Shown one piece after another: positions 51,490-63,634 of a stretch of 64,000 nucleotides of DNA (position 1 is its first letter; each line of letters begins with the position of its first letter). The translations under genes were made by a program, and so were the position numbers. The stretch comes from Thuidium tamariscinum (lineage: Eukaryota > Streptophyta > Bryopsida > Hypnales > Thuidiaceae): NCBI GenBank assembly GCA_947034885.2, contig OX344750.2:17168053-17232052 (forward strand), written 5' to 3'. The notes under the pieces were generated by a model, which made no database searches, had not been told where the DNA came from, and was given only the letters and a program-made list of their open reading frames with translations.

Positions 51490-52340
51490 CCATTTCTTTG
51501 CACTCTCAACAAAGTTTGGTCATTCATTTTCCTAGCCTCTCAAATTGTATGGCTATAGTGTGAAGTTGCCCTAACAATATATGAAGTATTTTTTACATGA
51601 AGTCTTTGTTTACCATTCACATATATTTTTAGGTGTTGATATTTATTCTTCTAATGGACAACCATCCACTATATATATAATGAAGGTTTTGAAAATTTTA
51701 TTTCATTCAATTAATATACATTGAAGAAACTTCAATGAAAATTATAAAATGTATCAATGGACAAAAGAAATACTCTATATGAAACAATGATATATATATA
51801 TATATATATATATAGGTGGGAAGTAACCACAAAGTTGAACAAGCTCTCAATTTAAAACAATCTTCAAAAGAGGATTCAAATTGTAACTTTCTCAATCCTT
51901 CAAAACAAACTTATATATAGAGAGAGAATTAACCAACCTTTCAAAAACAAAATCCAAAACTTTGCATGATAGAATTATGCTATAGTTGCATTAGAAGAAT
52001 ATAAATTTTTAGCTACTAAAAATTTAAAGGAAGGGTCATAAAAAAAACAAAAGAAGCAAGTTTGTAATTACTAAATGAATATTTTTATATTGGACTCCAA
52101 CTTTTTGGTTGCATTAAAATTGAAAATGTTAAAATAAAGCTACTTCTATAATATAGAAAGAGTTACTAGGGATGGAGATCCAAAATGCGTATAAGCTTGA
52201 TATATGTGGCAAGCCCTCCAATTCCTATATCACACTTTTTGATATGAAGTTTGTCAATGACAATGTATTCTGGGATGAGTAAGCCTTCAATTGCCCTCTA
52301 ATGTCCTAAAGATCTTCTATTTTGATCCTAGAAGAACAAT
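51490..52340. other. Gene-free AT-rich DNA
   Basis: A TA dinucleotide run lies at about 51789-51814. No coding signal. Short duplicated motifs only. Confidence 0.5.
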
Positions 52341-52344
52341 GAGG

Positions 52345-52633
52345 CAAGGGATTTTTTTTGGCTTTTGAGTACCAAATTGCACCAAAAAAGAATAATTTAG
52401 CTAGAAAATGGCAAATAATTGTGAAATTATTTGCCAAAAAACTCTAAATTTTAAAAAAAAATCTTGGATGAAATGGGAAAATTGTAGATGAATACAAATT
52501 CATAGACATGTGATATGTACTAATGTGATATTTTCTATTCAATATATAGATGAATGCTAGAATTTGCAGCACTACTATAATATTTTGTATTGCTACTTAG
52601 GCACTTTATTAAAAATGAAAAAAAAATGACATG
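52345..52633 (-). mobile_element. hAT-type MITE, copy 3
   Basis: 289 bp from CAAGGG to GACATG, flanked by a perfect 8-bp duplication CAATGAGG (52337-52344 and 52634-52641). Reverse orientation. It carries an extra internal stretch around 52495-52540 relative to the other copies. Confidence 0.8.
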
Positions 52634-53306
52634 CAATGAGGACCAAAAAGGTTCAACCAAAGATTTCACTCATTAACTATCAGTCAAATAAACTAAAAAT
52701 GCACCTATTGGGCCAATAATCGGAGTAAATATTTTGGTTACTACTTTGGTCATGGGGTCACGTTCTTCTGGGATAACGAACAGAAAACATCACGTCATCC
52801 CAGTCTTCATCCACCGGAAGAAACTTTTAATCGAAACAGGATTGGTACAATGCATCAGGTGAGTTGCCGAGCGACCAATTCTCGCAGACTTCCTCGATGA
52901 GCACCCGAAACGTGCTTGAATTCTCGCATTCGAGGCCATTTTCCTAAGCAATTTCACGTCCTCACGCATCGCTTGGAAAAATCACGCTCAGAGAGGCCTT
53001 GTTGAGTTTCTGCCATGGCGCAACAGACTCATTTGCTTCTGGTTAGGGTTTGGTCGAGCGAATTCGGAGAAACGTGAAAGACAGGGTGCAGAAAGCTCCT
53101 TGGATCACGTTCACGCTATCCCCGCATTCATTTTTGAACTCCGGAGTTGAGAAGAGGTTTCCATGAGGTTTAGAGTGAGGTTTTGATTCATTGATTTCAT
53201 GGTGTTTGCTTCTTGGAAGAAGATTTTGACGACGAGGGAAAAAGAGACTGAGTGTGAAGTGGTGAGAAATTGTCAAGTCATGCGAGCTTGTGAATTTTAG
53301 CTAGCT

Positions 53307-56300
53307 ATGGCGACTACAACCTCGAGCGCTCTGTTCTTGCACTGTCAGGTGTCGCAATCCGCTCTCGGTTCGGGTGTTAATTTATCACGGAGCCGAAATC
53401 CAGGAGTCAAATTTAGTCAGAAGGCCAAGAGCTATGCGTTAGGTGTTCAGTGTTTCCAAGGGCAACCGCGAGCGCCGGTAGCGTACTCGAACAGTGATGA
53501 CTTGTGCACCGTTCGACCGGTTTCTGATTTGAATGTGGCGGAGACGATTGTGCCCAAGCCTTTGGAGCTTCCGACGTCGGCATTGGCAATTGCGGATGTA
53601 ATTGGTACGGAGTTTACTGCTGTGAAAAAATCGGAGGACTTGAAGAAGTCGTGTACGACGGCCAGTGCGGAGTTTTTTGCACTCTGCACTGAGCAGCTTG
53701 GACTTTGCCAGGAAATTGTCGGCCCTTCTGCTCGGTTTACGGTACATTGCCGCACTCCTTTTATCGCTATTTTCGTCTACATCGGAGTGACTCAGGTGTT
53801 AGCCCACGGTGATTATCGTTGATTTTGTGTAGAATATTGACCTTATTTCTTATAATTCAGTGCAAGCTCACGTGCAGATAGTGGAAGGCTGTAAGTAGAG
53901 GAGCGCTTTGAAAGTTTCAAGTTGACCGCTCAGTCAATGTGCGGTACCTTAGGCTTACATGGTTTCCGTCTCTCCATCAAATTTGTTGACATTTGTCCAG
54001 CTGTCAGGATGAGTTTTGCGTGTGCATCTTAGTATGTAACTGTATTTTGGACATGATGTGGAGTGATTGCTGCTTTGCACTTAAAGAAGAATCGTCTGGC
54101 GGAGGCCTTCATGCATGCGACATATTACCTGACCGTCCAATTGCAGGTTTACATTAGGCCAGCCGAAAGTTACAGCACAGGGCAGCTGGAGTTTCAGTGT
54201 ATGGCAGTGTATCCAAGTCAGCAAGAGGAGCTGCTGGTGCTTAAGCAATCCGATACTCTTGTCCCCGTCGATCTGGATGAAGCAGAACTCATAAAACAAG
54301 AGGTCTGTCAAGTTCTATAAGCTTAACGCTCTGCTGACGGAGTACAAACTCGTAGTGGTTGAAATTATTTTTATAGTGTTGAGGAGAGTGTCTGCTGAAA
54401 CTCCACGTGCTTGCAAGGATAACAACTTGACTATCGTCGTCTGTGAATTTACGTAGGTTGTGGAGGTGGCGAGTGGCTCGGTAATCATACTTCCTATGGT
54501 GAAAGAAATGTTTTTGATAGGATTCATAGTGGTGGAAGGTGTTAGTATTGGCTCGAAGGCTGCAAAATTGAGACCTGTTAAACCTGTATGGCCACCGAAG
54601 AAAGGGACGCGGACGCCAGTTGCCATCATTCCTTTAAGCAAACAGCAGTTGACTGAGCTTCCGAAAATTGCACGTACCTTGGCTCTTGCATGTGTTGTGG
54701 ACCAGGTAACCCCTAAATGCCCAAGGCCTTTTCTAAGCTTGTAGGAATTTGCTCTATATTGAACAAAAAGTCCACATTTTGATAAGCTTTATCAAATTTT
54801 TTTTGAAATGTAACCATACAAATTCAAACTAGACTTAGGAAAAGAAAACATTAAAATATCACTTATGGATTGAAAGATTATAATGTTTGATCATGAGGCT
54901 GTTTAAGTTGCAGAAGTGACTTGAAGGCTTTCAATCCTCTTTTTCACATGTCAAATCTAAAATTGTGGTTGCCAAAAAAATATGAGGTTAAAGGGCCTAA
55001 CATGCATAATTCCAATCAATTTATGGCTTCTCAAAATCAACTCCACAATTTTTTAAATACATTTTGAATGTTTTTTTTTCTCCAAGATCTAGTGTGCTCA
55101 TTTCCAAGAGCCCTCAACACTATGGAAAGTCAAGATTGCAATAGACACCCTTGCACAAAATCTTGAGTAGAAAAATCATAATCAATCACTTTCAAGATTG
55201 GGTTTTGGATGCTTAAATTAGACTTTGAAAAGAAGTTTAAAAATATAAACTACTAAAAATAGCAACTTGGTTAGGTTTTATTTAACTTCAAGTTTTTTCA
55301 AACACCAGATTTTGGTGCCTTGGGCATTTAGGGGTTAAACCTCCACCTAGTAACTTGCTGCCGTCGTTGACCACGCACGCAGAATAATCTGGTACTATTT
55401 CCTTTATACGAAACATGTGTAACCAAAGTCACGCTGAATTGTGAAAAAAAAAAAAAAAGCGATGTCTCGACGGACGTAGGTGTTTGACGCCGTGCCAGTT
55501 TTAAGTCCCTGGATAACGCGTCTGTGAACTCAGAAATATATTAGAGTAAATTTTGGAGGCGGAAGATCTCTGAGAAGACTTATTAAATTGCTGTTTATCT
55601 ACTAACATCTTCTGACATGTGTATTTGGCAGCGAGCACTTCTTTTACAGAAGTCGAATTTGCAAAAAACCGATCAAATTGATGGTCTTTTAGAGCAGGTA
55701 CAACAACATAATCCCTTCCAATTCTATTGATGCATCAATAATTTCGGGTGAATTTTTAATTGGTTTCTCTTGTGATTTTTACCTGTGTTGCTGTTAGACA
55801 CTTTGCTGTTCTTATCCTTAGCTCAATCGTGTTTGATTGAATTGTGTATTTGTGTGTAAAGGCTCGAGGACCCTTGCAAGCAATTAGAACATTAAGCCAA
55901 CTTATGCTTCCTCAGCTAAAAAGAGGCGAGGTAAAAGCTACCTCTATACTCAAAACGTGCACGTTGATTTTTTCTCACCCTCGTAATAGTTTCATTATTC
56001 TCATATCCCACCTGTCCTAGTATGCCAACGATTCTCCTCAAGCTCCTACTTACTGTTAAGTTGGATAATTGCAGATTTCTCGCGACTTCATTGAAAATAT
56101 ATTGGTACAAGGTACCCGCATGAAAGACGTTCTACAGCAACTTCAAAACGTGACTCAAGTAAATACGTATCCTTTCAAACATAATTTTAAGAAGGCTTCA
56201 GTGGGAGAGTCTCTTTTTTTAGTGCTTCTTGTTGAAGTTCTTGTGTAAACTTGAAGTCACTGTGCAAGCTTTTTGGTCAACGCTGAGCTCGTATTTTAAT

Positions 56301-57515
56301 TGGTCGGGACGTTACAAATTTCGGTGGAACATTTTTCGGGCAGTTGCTGACTTCCTTCTTTATCTGTGTGCAGACTGGCCCTAACATCATACAGTCCTCT
56401 CAAGATTGGGATGAAGGAAATCCAGAAGAATTACCAGAGCCAAATTTGGCCACTGAAAGCAGGCGTTTGAGTGACCGTGGGGAGAATAATGGCTCTATTA
56501 GAAGACAAGGATCGCTGCCAGCTGCTCAGTCAGAGGGTCGAGACAGTGAAGCCCCAATGCCTCCGTTGACACTGGCTCCTGTACCCGAGTATGATATGAC
56601 GAGGTAAGCGTCAGCGATTCATCGTGGGTTGCAAGTTTCCGCTGGATTGTTATGTTTTCGTACTTTTCATTTGTTATAGCTGTCAATTCAATTTTAAATG
56701 AAAGTGCAGAAAACTGGTTGAGCTGAGATGCTCTTATGTAATTTCTACGTTCTATCATTTGGTTGGTCTTTGAAATTCTTTTTGATTGTAGACCATGTGA
56801 TGTAGCTAAGGTACTGAAACAGCTTGGACAAGCTGCGAATGGCCTAGCAAACCAAAGGGGACAAAATCTACAGATCACATCATGTTCTCCCCTACATGCA
56901 GCCGTAGACTCTGCCGGTCTTCATCGAGTTTGCAGCCACCTTCTTGAGATCGCTCTGCAGCATACACCCAAGGGAGGAATTGTAAGGGCGAACGCAATGA
57001 GGGCACCTGGAGGTGGTGTTCTTATAATTTTTGAGGACAGTGGACCAAATACTACGGTAAGCTTGAAAAATAATCAGTAACAAGAAACCTATCTGGTCAT
57101 CTGGTTTTGGACGAATATTTACCATTTACGAATGCTGCAGATAGTGGGTGTCTGTCACCTCATTGTGTGCATTATTGATAAGCTTCAAACCTCATGATTG
57201 TAACTTTTTGAGACATAAATGTGAATTGACTCGGCAGTCACATATTGCTCTTGAAGCTTTTCTGTTTGCCAGGCGTTTTTAACGAGGCTTTGTTTTCTGC
57301 ATACCCAGGACGTTGATTCTGTTCCTTCATGGAGGGGCACAGATCTTGAAGAGGCGCTTTTAGGAGAAGGTGTCCAGTTTGTTCAAGATATTGTAGAGCA
57401 ACAACTGGGGGGTGTTATTCGTATGCTCTCTCGTGTACAGAATGGTCGAGCTGATGGTGGTGGCACTTACATTGAAATTTGGCTTCCTGCTGTTCCCAAA
57501 GTCGAAGACTTCTGA
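53307..57515 (+). CDS. CSK: Chloroplast sensor kinase (9 exons)
   Basis: Exons 53307-53741, 54147-54302, 54457-54705, 55632-55697, 55862-55930, 56075-56158, 56374-56603, 56792-57056, 57309-57515; 586 residues, close to plant CSK length. CSK is a plastid stromal protein related to cyanobacterial histidine kinase Hik2 and couples photosystem redox state to chloroplast transcription. The Ser/Thr-rich N-terminus fits a transit peptide. The middle (about 125-280) corresponds to the GAF sensor, with FFALCTEQLGLCQEIVGPSA and VYIRPAESY. The dimerisation box reads LLEQARGPLQAIRTLSQLM, with Glu301 at the place of the phosphorylated His, as in land-plant CSK. Then ISRDFIENILVQGTRMKDVL, PMPPLTLAPVPEYDMTRPCD and the ATP-binding region with APGGGVLIIFEDSGP and GGGTYIEIWLPA. 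Start ATG 53307 is the first in frame after stops. Intron 3 contains a transposon. Confidence 0.95.
54710..55334 (-). mobile_element. TTAA-type MITE E5 at the 5' splice site of CSK intron 3
   Basis: Left end CCCCTAAATGCCCAAGGC directly follows GTAA (54706-54709), which is the intron donor; the right end GCCTTGGGCATTTAGGGG precedes TTAA (55335-55338). An 18-bp perfect inverted repeat. About 625 bp, homologous to E3 in reverse orientation. The left TTAA has become GTAA or lost a T, and now serves as the splice donor. Confidence 0.85.
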
Positions 57516-58470
57516 GTTTTAGGGTTAGTGGAGATTAAGTTTGTGCCGACCAGAATGAGCCATGGTAAATTATTTGTAGATTTTCTCAAGTTAACACTTG
57601 CTACCTATGTCCATGTGGCGCTGTTAGTAGAAATTTCCTCAACAGACACTTTCTTTTCGATGGTCTCATTATTTACGATGTTTCGATGGCCAACGTTGCT
57701 CGTGTGTAGATTTTCTGAAGAGTCGCAGTCTGGTTTTCGAAAGAGTTGGTCTTTGAAGGGAAAGAATGATCGCAATCCTCTTTGGTAAAATTAGCTTCAA
57801 ATTTAGATTCCTTGATTTTCAACTGATCAACAGGACCATTTTCTGCTGGTTCAGGCCTTGTCCCACGAAGCCTTGCGTTGAACTCAGAGTTCAACACGAT
57901 ATACCACTCGTTTGATTATTCTGTACTAACAACATTCTCTTGAAATGCAATTATTGTCTTTGCCAGAGCAATTGTGTTTCTGAAATTTTCAAGCACTCTA
58001 AGCTGAATGGGATTCCAGCTTGTTTGACGAAGACCTAACTTAAGTTACACAGTGGCAGATTGGCACTCAAGGTACAGTACATGAGTTGCACGCGCAAGCC
58101 TCTATATTTGTACTATAGCATTGTTTATTTACTTGTTTATTTACTATTGTTACCGTTCGTGTCATTCCTGATTCCTTATTAGTCCTGACTTACGCGTGAA
58201 GATTTGAATGTATTTGTTTAACGGGGGTGGGGGGTGGATTAAGATAATATAGATTGATATTTGATAATAGATGAACACAGTAACTGTGCAATTGCCAGCA
58301 ATGAGATGTTACCTTCAAATGACTCGAAAATCTGAGATGATTGTAAGAAATGATTGACATTCAAGTACTGGACCAGGGTATCAAAAGAGAGTGATAACAG
58401 AGATCTCTACCTAAAACCAATTTCTATGTTATGCTGACTAAGGTAGAGGTATCAAGTTATAACATATACC
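57516..58470 (+). other. CSK 3' flank
   Basis: Contains the probable 3' untranslated region of CSK. Short open frames over 57528-57900 are not protein-like. A G-run (58222-58235) and simple sequence follow. No other gene seen. Confidence 0.4.
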
Positions 58471-58474
58471 TTAA

Positions 58475-58695
58475 CCCTTAAATGACACGGAGGCCATTTT
58501 TTGGTCGATGAACAAGAGAGAATCATTTTGTGTAGGATAGAAATGCAATTATACATCCCTAGAATTAGGGGTGGAAAGGGAAGATCTTCTACAGTGCTTT
58601 GACTTTCAACAATTGCTTTTGGATTTTTTTGAACCAATAATTCCGATGCTATCAAAATTCATGATTTCCATGACCACCAACTTGTTGTTTAGGGG
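58475..58695. mobile_element. TTAA-flanked MITE E9
   Basis: 221 bp between TTAA 58471-58474 and TTAA 58696-58699, ends CCCTTAAATGACA and TTGTTTAGGGG. The left part resembles E1 (GGCCATTTTTTGGTCGATGA against GTCCATATTCTGGACGATGA), so it is a distant member of that family. Confidence 0.7.
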
Positions 58696-59883
58696 TTAAG
58701 CATTTTAGCATGTAAGGTGTGGGAAAATTCCCTATGGAATTTAGCTCAAAGTGTGCAAGCGGATGGAGGAGGAACAATGCCAAAAATAAAGAATTTTTTT
58801 CCTCAAAAATGAATGTTTTATTTTACATAAATGTAGATTTTTCATTAGGACCCATTTTAGTTTTATAGACTTGCCTATTATGGTTAGCTTTGGCACTTCT
58901 CCTTGAGCAAGAAAAGAAGAGATGATTGGATGAGAGGGTACAAACAAAAAATCTTTTTTTGAAAATTGTACATCTAAGTGTTGTCTACAAAAAGTCAACC
59001 TATGAAGCTATGAAAGGAAGGTTGTCCAAAATAGGTACTTCTACCTCAAATGTAACCAATTTCTATGTCATCTCAATGTGAATATAAAGGCTAGAGTACA
59101 TTGATATGGCAATCAAGATTTTGAAAATTAAGTCTAAAAATTTATAAAAACTTGATTTGATACCCTTATAGTTGTTGATAATACAACTTTGTTTTCAATA
59201 AGATCAAGGCACCAATAACCAACCATGCCTAGTAATCCACTTATAGGATGTCCTATTTCTAGCCTTAGGATAGAAATGAACTTTGAATTTTTTTTATTTT
59301 GGTCTTTTGTCTTTTTTAACGTTGGAATTGATAAAGTTATGACACATGTTTGAGGAGGAAAGTAGAAAAGTACTTCTAGTCTCATCTATAGATTGTAATG
59401 GATGCAATGCACATTTCTACTCCCAAAATTCATAGTCATTTCAATTTTGAGAAAAAAAAATTTGAAATTTTTTCTATCTCCATACATCCTCATGGGGAAA
59501 ATTCCACTAACTCTTATTCTTCACCATCTGCTCTAAAATTGATTAAATGATCAATTACTAGTGCCTCAACCTTACATACATTGTCCCTAAAGACCTTCTT
59601 ATAAAGATTGTCAAAGTTTGTAATATTGTCAAATTTAGTTAATTTTCAAGTAGAGGCAATTAGAGGATTGCCATAAATTGATTCCTTTGATTTTTTTACT
59701 TGGCAAAATGTTGAAATTTCTAATTTTCCATACATGATAAAATTTGTAAATTCTATATTCATATTTGCAATCAATGGCCATGATAGAGCTAAGAATGTTA
59801 ACTAAGGTAAATTAATTGAGCATAAAATAGGGGGCTTTTTTTTCTTACTTATACCTCTAGAATAACTTGGAGTGGTTGCATTA

Positions 59884-60198
59884 GATGTTTTTAAAGCATT
59901 TAGAAGATTGTGAGTTCTGCTACTATGTAGGCAATCTGACATAATTGAGAGATTACCATGTTGGATAATATAAATTAAATGTTTTTTAAAATTAATTGTT
60001 GATTGCTTTAAATTTTATTTTTTGAATTATTTTTAAAAAAAAAAATCAATTTTCACTTTTTATATACTTTCTAAATTTTTTGAAAAAAAAACAATTTCAA
60101 TTTAAAAAAAGTTCAAACCAATTATTGTTGGTTCATTGCACAAGGAACAATTTTGGGGAACAACCCTGAAACAATCTCTTGAGGGGTTGAAAAACATC
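59884..60198 (+). mobile_element. TA-flanked MITE, copy 3
   Basis: 315 bp, ends GATGTTTTT and AAAAACATC with TA on both sides. Shared blocks with 49983-50217: GATTGTGAGTTC, CAATCTGACAT, GAGAGATTACCATG. The AT-rich centre is expanded. Confidence 0.65.
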
Positions 60199-60449
60199 TA
60201 GTGAATGAAAGGGTTGATTCACCTTCTCCAATTAGAAAATCTTTTAGTTCATTTGATGAAGTTTTTGGAGTTGCCCTCATAATTTGTCTTTTTTTTTAAA
60301 AGGGTTGGATTTTCTTTGAAGGCGTTGGTTGCATCTTCTCCCTGTTAAAATCTCCTAGTTGATATCTTCTTGCATAAATTTATCATTGGCAACTTTCCTC
60401 CAACTTCAATATTGCAAAAGCTAAAATCCTCTTTTATAATAGACAGGAG

Positions 60450-60725
60450 CAACCCTTTTTTTTTTACTTTTTGAGAAAGTGCTAAGATGGCAATCACTTC
60501 AAATTTGGTGAAGCATTGTATTTTTACATTCATCCATCTTTTGGACTTAAAAACACTTTTACGTCATATTCATACACTTTTTCATCCAAATTTGACAACT
60601 TCATCCATATTTTAAAGAGAATTAGAAAATTTCTGGCAAAAAAAGATTTTTTTTATCTAGCAAAAAAAAGACATTTATTTTGAAATAGTGCAATCTGGCC
60701 ATAAGGTGCTGGAAAAAGAAGGCTA
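60450..60725 (+). mobile_element. hAT-type MITE, copy 4 (diverged)
   Basis: Flanked by GACAGGAG (60442-60449) and GATAGGAG (60726-60733), 7 of 8 matching. Keeps the poly-T start, ACATTCATCCAT, GGAC and the poly-A region near GTGCAATCTGGCC. The right terminus is eroded. Confidence 0.5.
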
Positions 60726-62141
60726 GATAGGAGTCACTAGACTTAAAATCTGCTAAGGTGATATATTGGTAATCATCTATTTGAATCTAGGACTATCATT
60801 ATCAATCATTCTTATAACTTGCATGGATTTTGCAAAAGCCAATGGCTAAGCAATTATGTTGTTCACAAGTAGTTGCAATAGTAGCTTGGAGGTATTAATG
60901 GCAATGGTAGTCAAATCGCATTGGAACTAACCTTGTATTTTCAATGAACATTGTGCAAATAATGAAACAATCAATTAAATGATCATTTTGAAACAAGTAT
61001 TGTAATGAATTCTTACAAGTTGGAGAACAAATAAACTCTCTAATAGAAACTTTAATGATTGCTTAAGCTATAATTTATCTCTAAAAATTTGAGTAACAAA
61101 TTGCATTCCAAAGATTTAAATACCTTCTTTTGAAATTGTTTTAAATTAGCTTTAGCTAGAAATTGATTGTGAAATCATATCTTAAATAAATTGAAAAATG
61201 CACATAAAATAAATTTCTAGGACCATTATTAGAATAGTTTTAGATTCAAAATTTGAAAATTTCTAATTATAAACTCAAAGTGTCAAAAATATTGTATGAA
61301 ATTATTTTATATTTTGATTATTTAAAAAGATAATTTTGAAACAAATCAACTTTTCATCTTCTTGTCTATAATTATTGACCAAAGGTTGGTTAGTGTAGTA
61401 ACATTAGTTTATCTTTTGAACTATTTTCTAAGCTTTGGATTGTAAACAACATTTTGCTTGATCATTATCAATATAATGATTTGCAATGTCGTTGAATTTG
61501 GTTAATCCATCTATTCCACCAATTTTTTTATGCTAATAGTTGAGACTTCACAAGTTATCTCTTTCAATCTAATGTCAATTGTATCAATGCTTTTGGACAC
61601 TATTGTAGTAGAATTTCAAATGTTGGTGTCTTTCTCGTTGTACTTTCAATTAGGTTTAAATTCCTCTTGATGAGTCAATTTATCCATTGATAAAACAAAT
61701 CTTTTACTTTAAATGGAAGTGAAAAGAATCAAGTTTAAGATCTTAGAAAGAGGAAGAAAAGTAAACTTTTTTTTTCAAAGTTTGCCATCCTTTCTATTTT
61801 GCAACTAGTGTTGGATCTTCTTTTCTTGCAACTAGTGATGTCATTGAGACTATTGAAGCAAGTGATTGGAAAAAAATTCCAAGACTTTGCTCATGTAAAT
61901 TTTACCTATAAAAAATAAAGTAAAATTAAAAAAACACTTTGCAAGTAGAACCTAGCCTCAAATATAGGGCAATTTCCATCAATGAGGGTTTGTAGAAGAA
62001 ATGGTCTGATAAGAAGAGTGGAGCTTGACAAGGAGGGCCATTTTTCCCCATTACAAATCCTCATGAGAAAGAAATTGCCTAATATAAACCACTAAGAAGA
62101 AATGTAAAAAGGAATGACAATTGATCAGCTATTACACTAAT

Positions 62142-62406
62142 CAGAGGTTTTTTTTCATTTTTGGAGAATAGCCAGAGTGGCGACATAAAATGTTGTAGGG
62201 ATGCTCCAAATTGCAACATTCATCCATTTCTTGGATGTATAGTATGATTTTCATCCAAAATTAGGTGAATTCATCTATTAATTTTTTTAATTTCAAAGTT
62301 GTCTAGCAATTTCATCCAAATTTTCCAGCAGTTTTTTGAAGTGTTTTTTAGCCAAATTATTTTTTCTGGTGCAAACTGGCACCAAAAAGCCCAAAAAAAA
62401 GCCCTG
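62142..62406 (+). mobile_element. hAT-type MITE, copy 5
   Basis: 265 bp from CAGAGGTTTTTTTTC to AAAAAAAAGCCCTG, flanked by ACACTAAT (62134-62141) and ATACTAAT (62407-62414). Closest relative of the copy in the BAG/PEF intron; same length. Confidence 0.85.
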
Positions 62407-62607
62407 ATACTAATCATCTAATCATCCATTAGATTAAATGAAAACCATGTGATCCTTGGTTACTTCGATTTCCCTTTACACTAGGGAATTACTGTAAATA
62501 CTCCAAGATAATGAATGATGCATTTCTTGGTGGTCGTTTATGTTAGTAAGAATGACTAGTTGAATGAAGCCCTCCTTCATCCCCTCCTTCATGCACTCTA
62601 TGGCTTT

Positions 62608-62861
62608 GTATTGCTTTTTTTTATGAAGTGCAAAAGTGACAATGTAAATGTTCCAAATTTCAACATTCATCCACATATTGGACAGAAAATATCACATTAG
62701 TACATTTCACAGGTCCATAATTTTGTTTTCATCTACAATTTGATGATTTCATCTAAACTTTTTTTCTTAATTCAAAGTTTTCTGGAAACAATTTATTGCC
62801 ATTTTAAAGCCAAATTAATTTTTTTTCCTGGTGCAATCTGGAAGCCAAAAAATAAAGCCTG
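62608..62861 (+). mobile_element. hAT-type MITE, copy 6 (diverged)
   Basis: Poly-T start, GACAATGTAAATGTTCCAAA, CAACATTCATCCACATATTG, and an end near AAAATAAAGCCTG, all in family order. No clear target duplication; ends approximate. Confidence 0.55.
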
Positions 62862-62870
62862 AATTGCACT

Positions 62871-62921
62871 CCGTCGTCCTTCGTCGTCCTTCGTCGTCCT
62901 CCGTCGTCCTCCGTCGCTAGC
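62871..62921 (+). repeat. 10-bp tandem repeat upstream of the kinesin gene
   Basis: Five units of CGTCGTCCTY (TCCGTCGTCCTTCGTCGTCC and on) mark the switch from AT-rich repeat DNA to the GC-rich kinesin promoter or leader. Confidence 0.7.
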
Positions 62922-62924
62922 TCT

Positions 62925-63634
62925 CGTGCTCTGTTCTTCGTGCCCACCCAAGTGCGGGCTGCCCGACCCGCTCAGGGTGTTTTTCAAACAGGGTGACCCG
63001 TACACGGAGGCGCCAAGAGTTCCGTTCCGTTCCTGTCAGAGCCATGGACGGAAATTCGAATTCCTCCGGCCCCATTTTGGAGCTGGAGCCAACGGTAACT
63101 GGGAAGACATTTGCCGCTGCGGATTCATTGATCTGGTCCTGTGCCGTCTGCATTTCCTGAACGACTTGCAGCTCCCTCAGCCTCTCGTTGAGGCTTTGCT
63201 GCTTCCGTATTCATCTTCTTCTTCTCCTTCTTCATTACTTTGGAGGCGATTAGCGATTGCGGGAGCAAATGGGATTCGTATGTCGAGTAGTTGAATTTTT
63301 TCCTTCTGTTGGACATTTTGGTTCCGGAGTTGCGGTAGCGAATTCAGTCTGTGATGGTAGTCAAGGAAGAGAAGCAGCGTAGGCGCAGGACGGACACCGA
63401 CTGTGGCACTGATCTCTCCGTGTTGTAGTTTTCTGGCCATTCAGCATTGGAACCTGGTTTGGTGCTGCCCCTCGAGGATCCTTCGGAAATCAGTGTTGGT
63501 GAAGCGAAGAGTTCCGTTCCCGTTTCTTGATTGTTCAAGAATCTTCCGATGCCACGTAGGACAAAGTGTTTAGGATTCGAACGTTCGGATACGGAGTTGG
63601 ACGGCTTGAGCAGGGTGTAAATTAGGGGAGGCCT
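62925..63634 (+). promoter_or_regulatory. Kinesin promoter and 5' leader with an upstream ORF
   Basis: GC-rich compared with flanks. An upstream frame opens with ATG at 63044 (MDGNSNSSGPILELEPTVTG) and stops after 38 codons. It cannot be spliced in frame to the kinesin exon in any way I could find, so it is read as leader sequence or a separate short exon. Confidence 0.35.

Larger units (their letters stand above)
58700..62140. other. Gene-free AT-rich repeat DNA
   Basis: No coding signal or RNA gene recognised. It contains one TA-flanked MITE (59884-60198) and one eroded hAT-type MITE (60450-60725). Confidence 0.5.
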
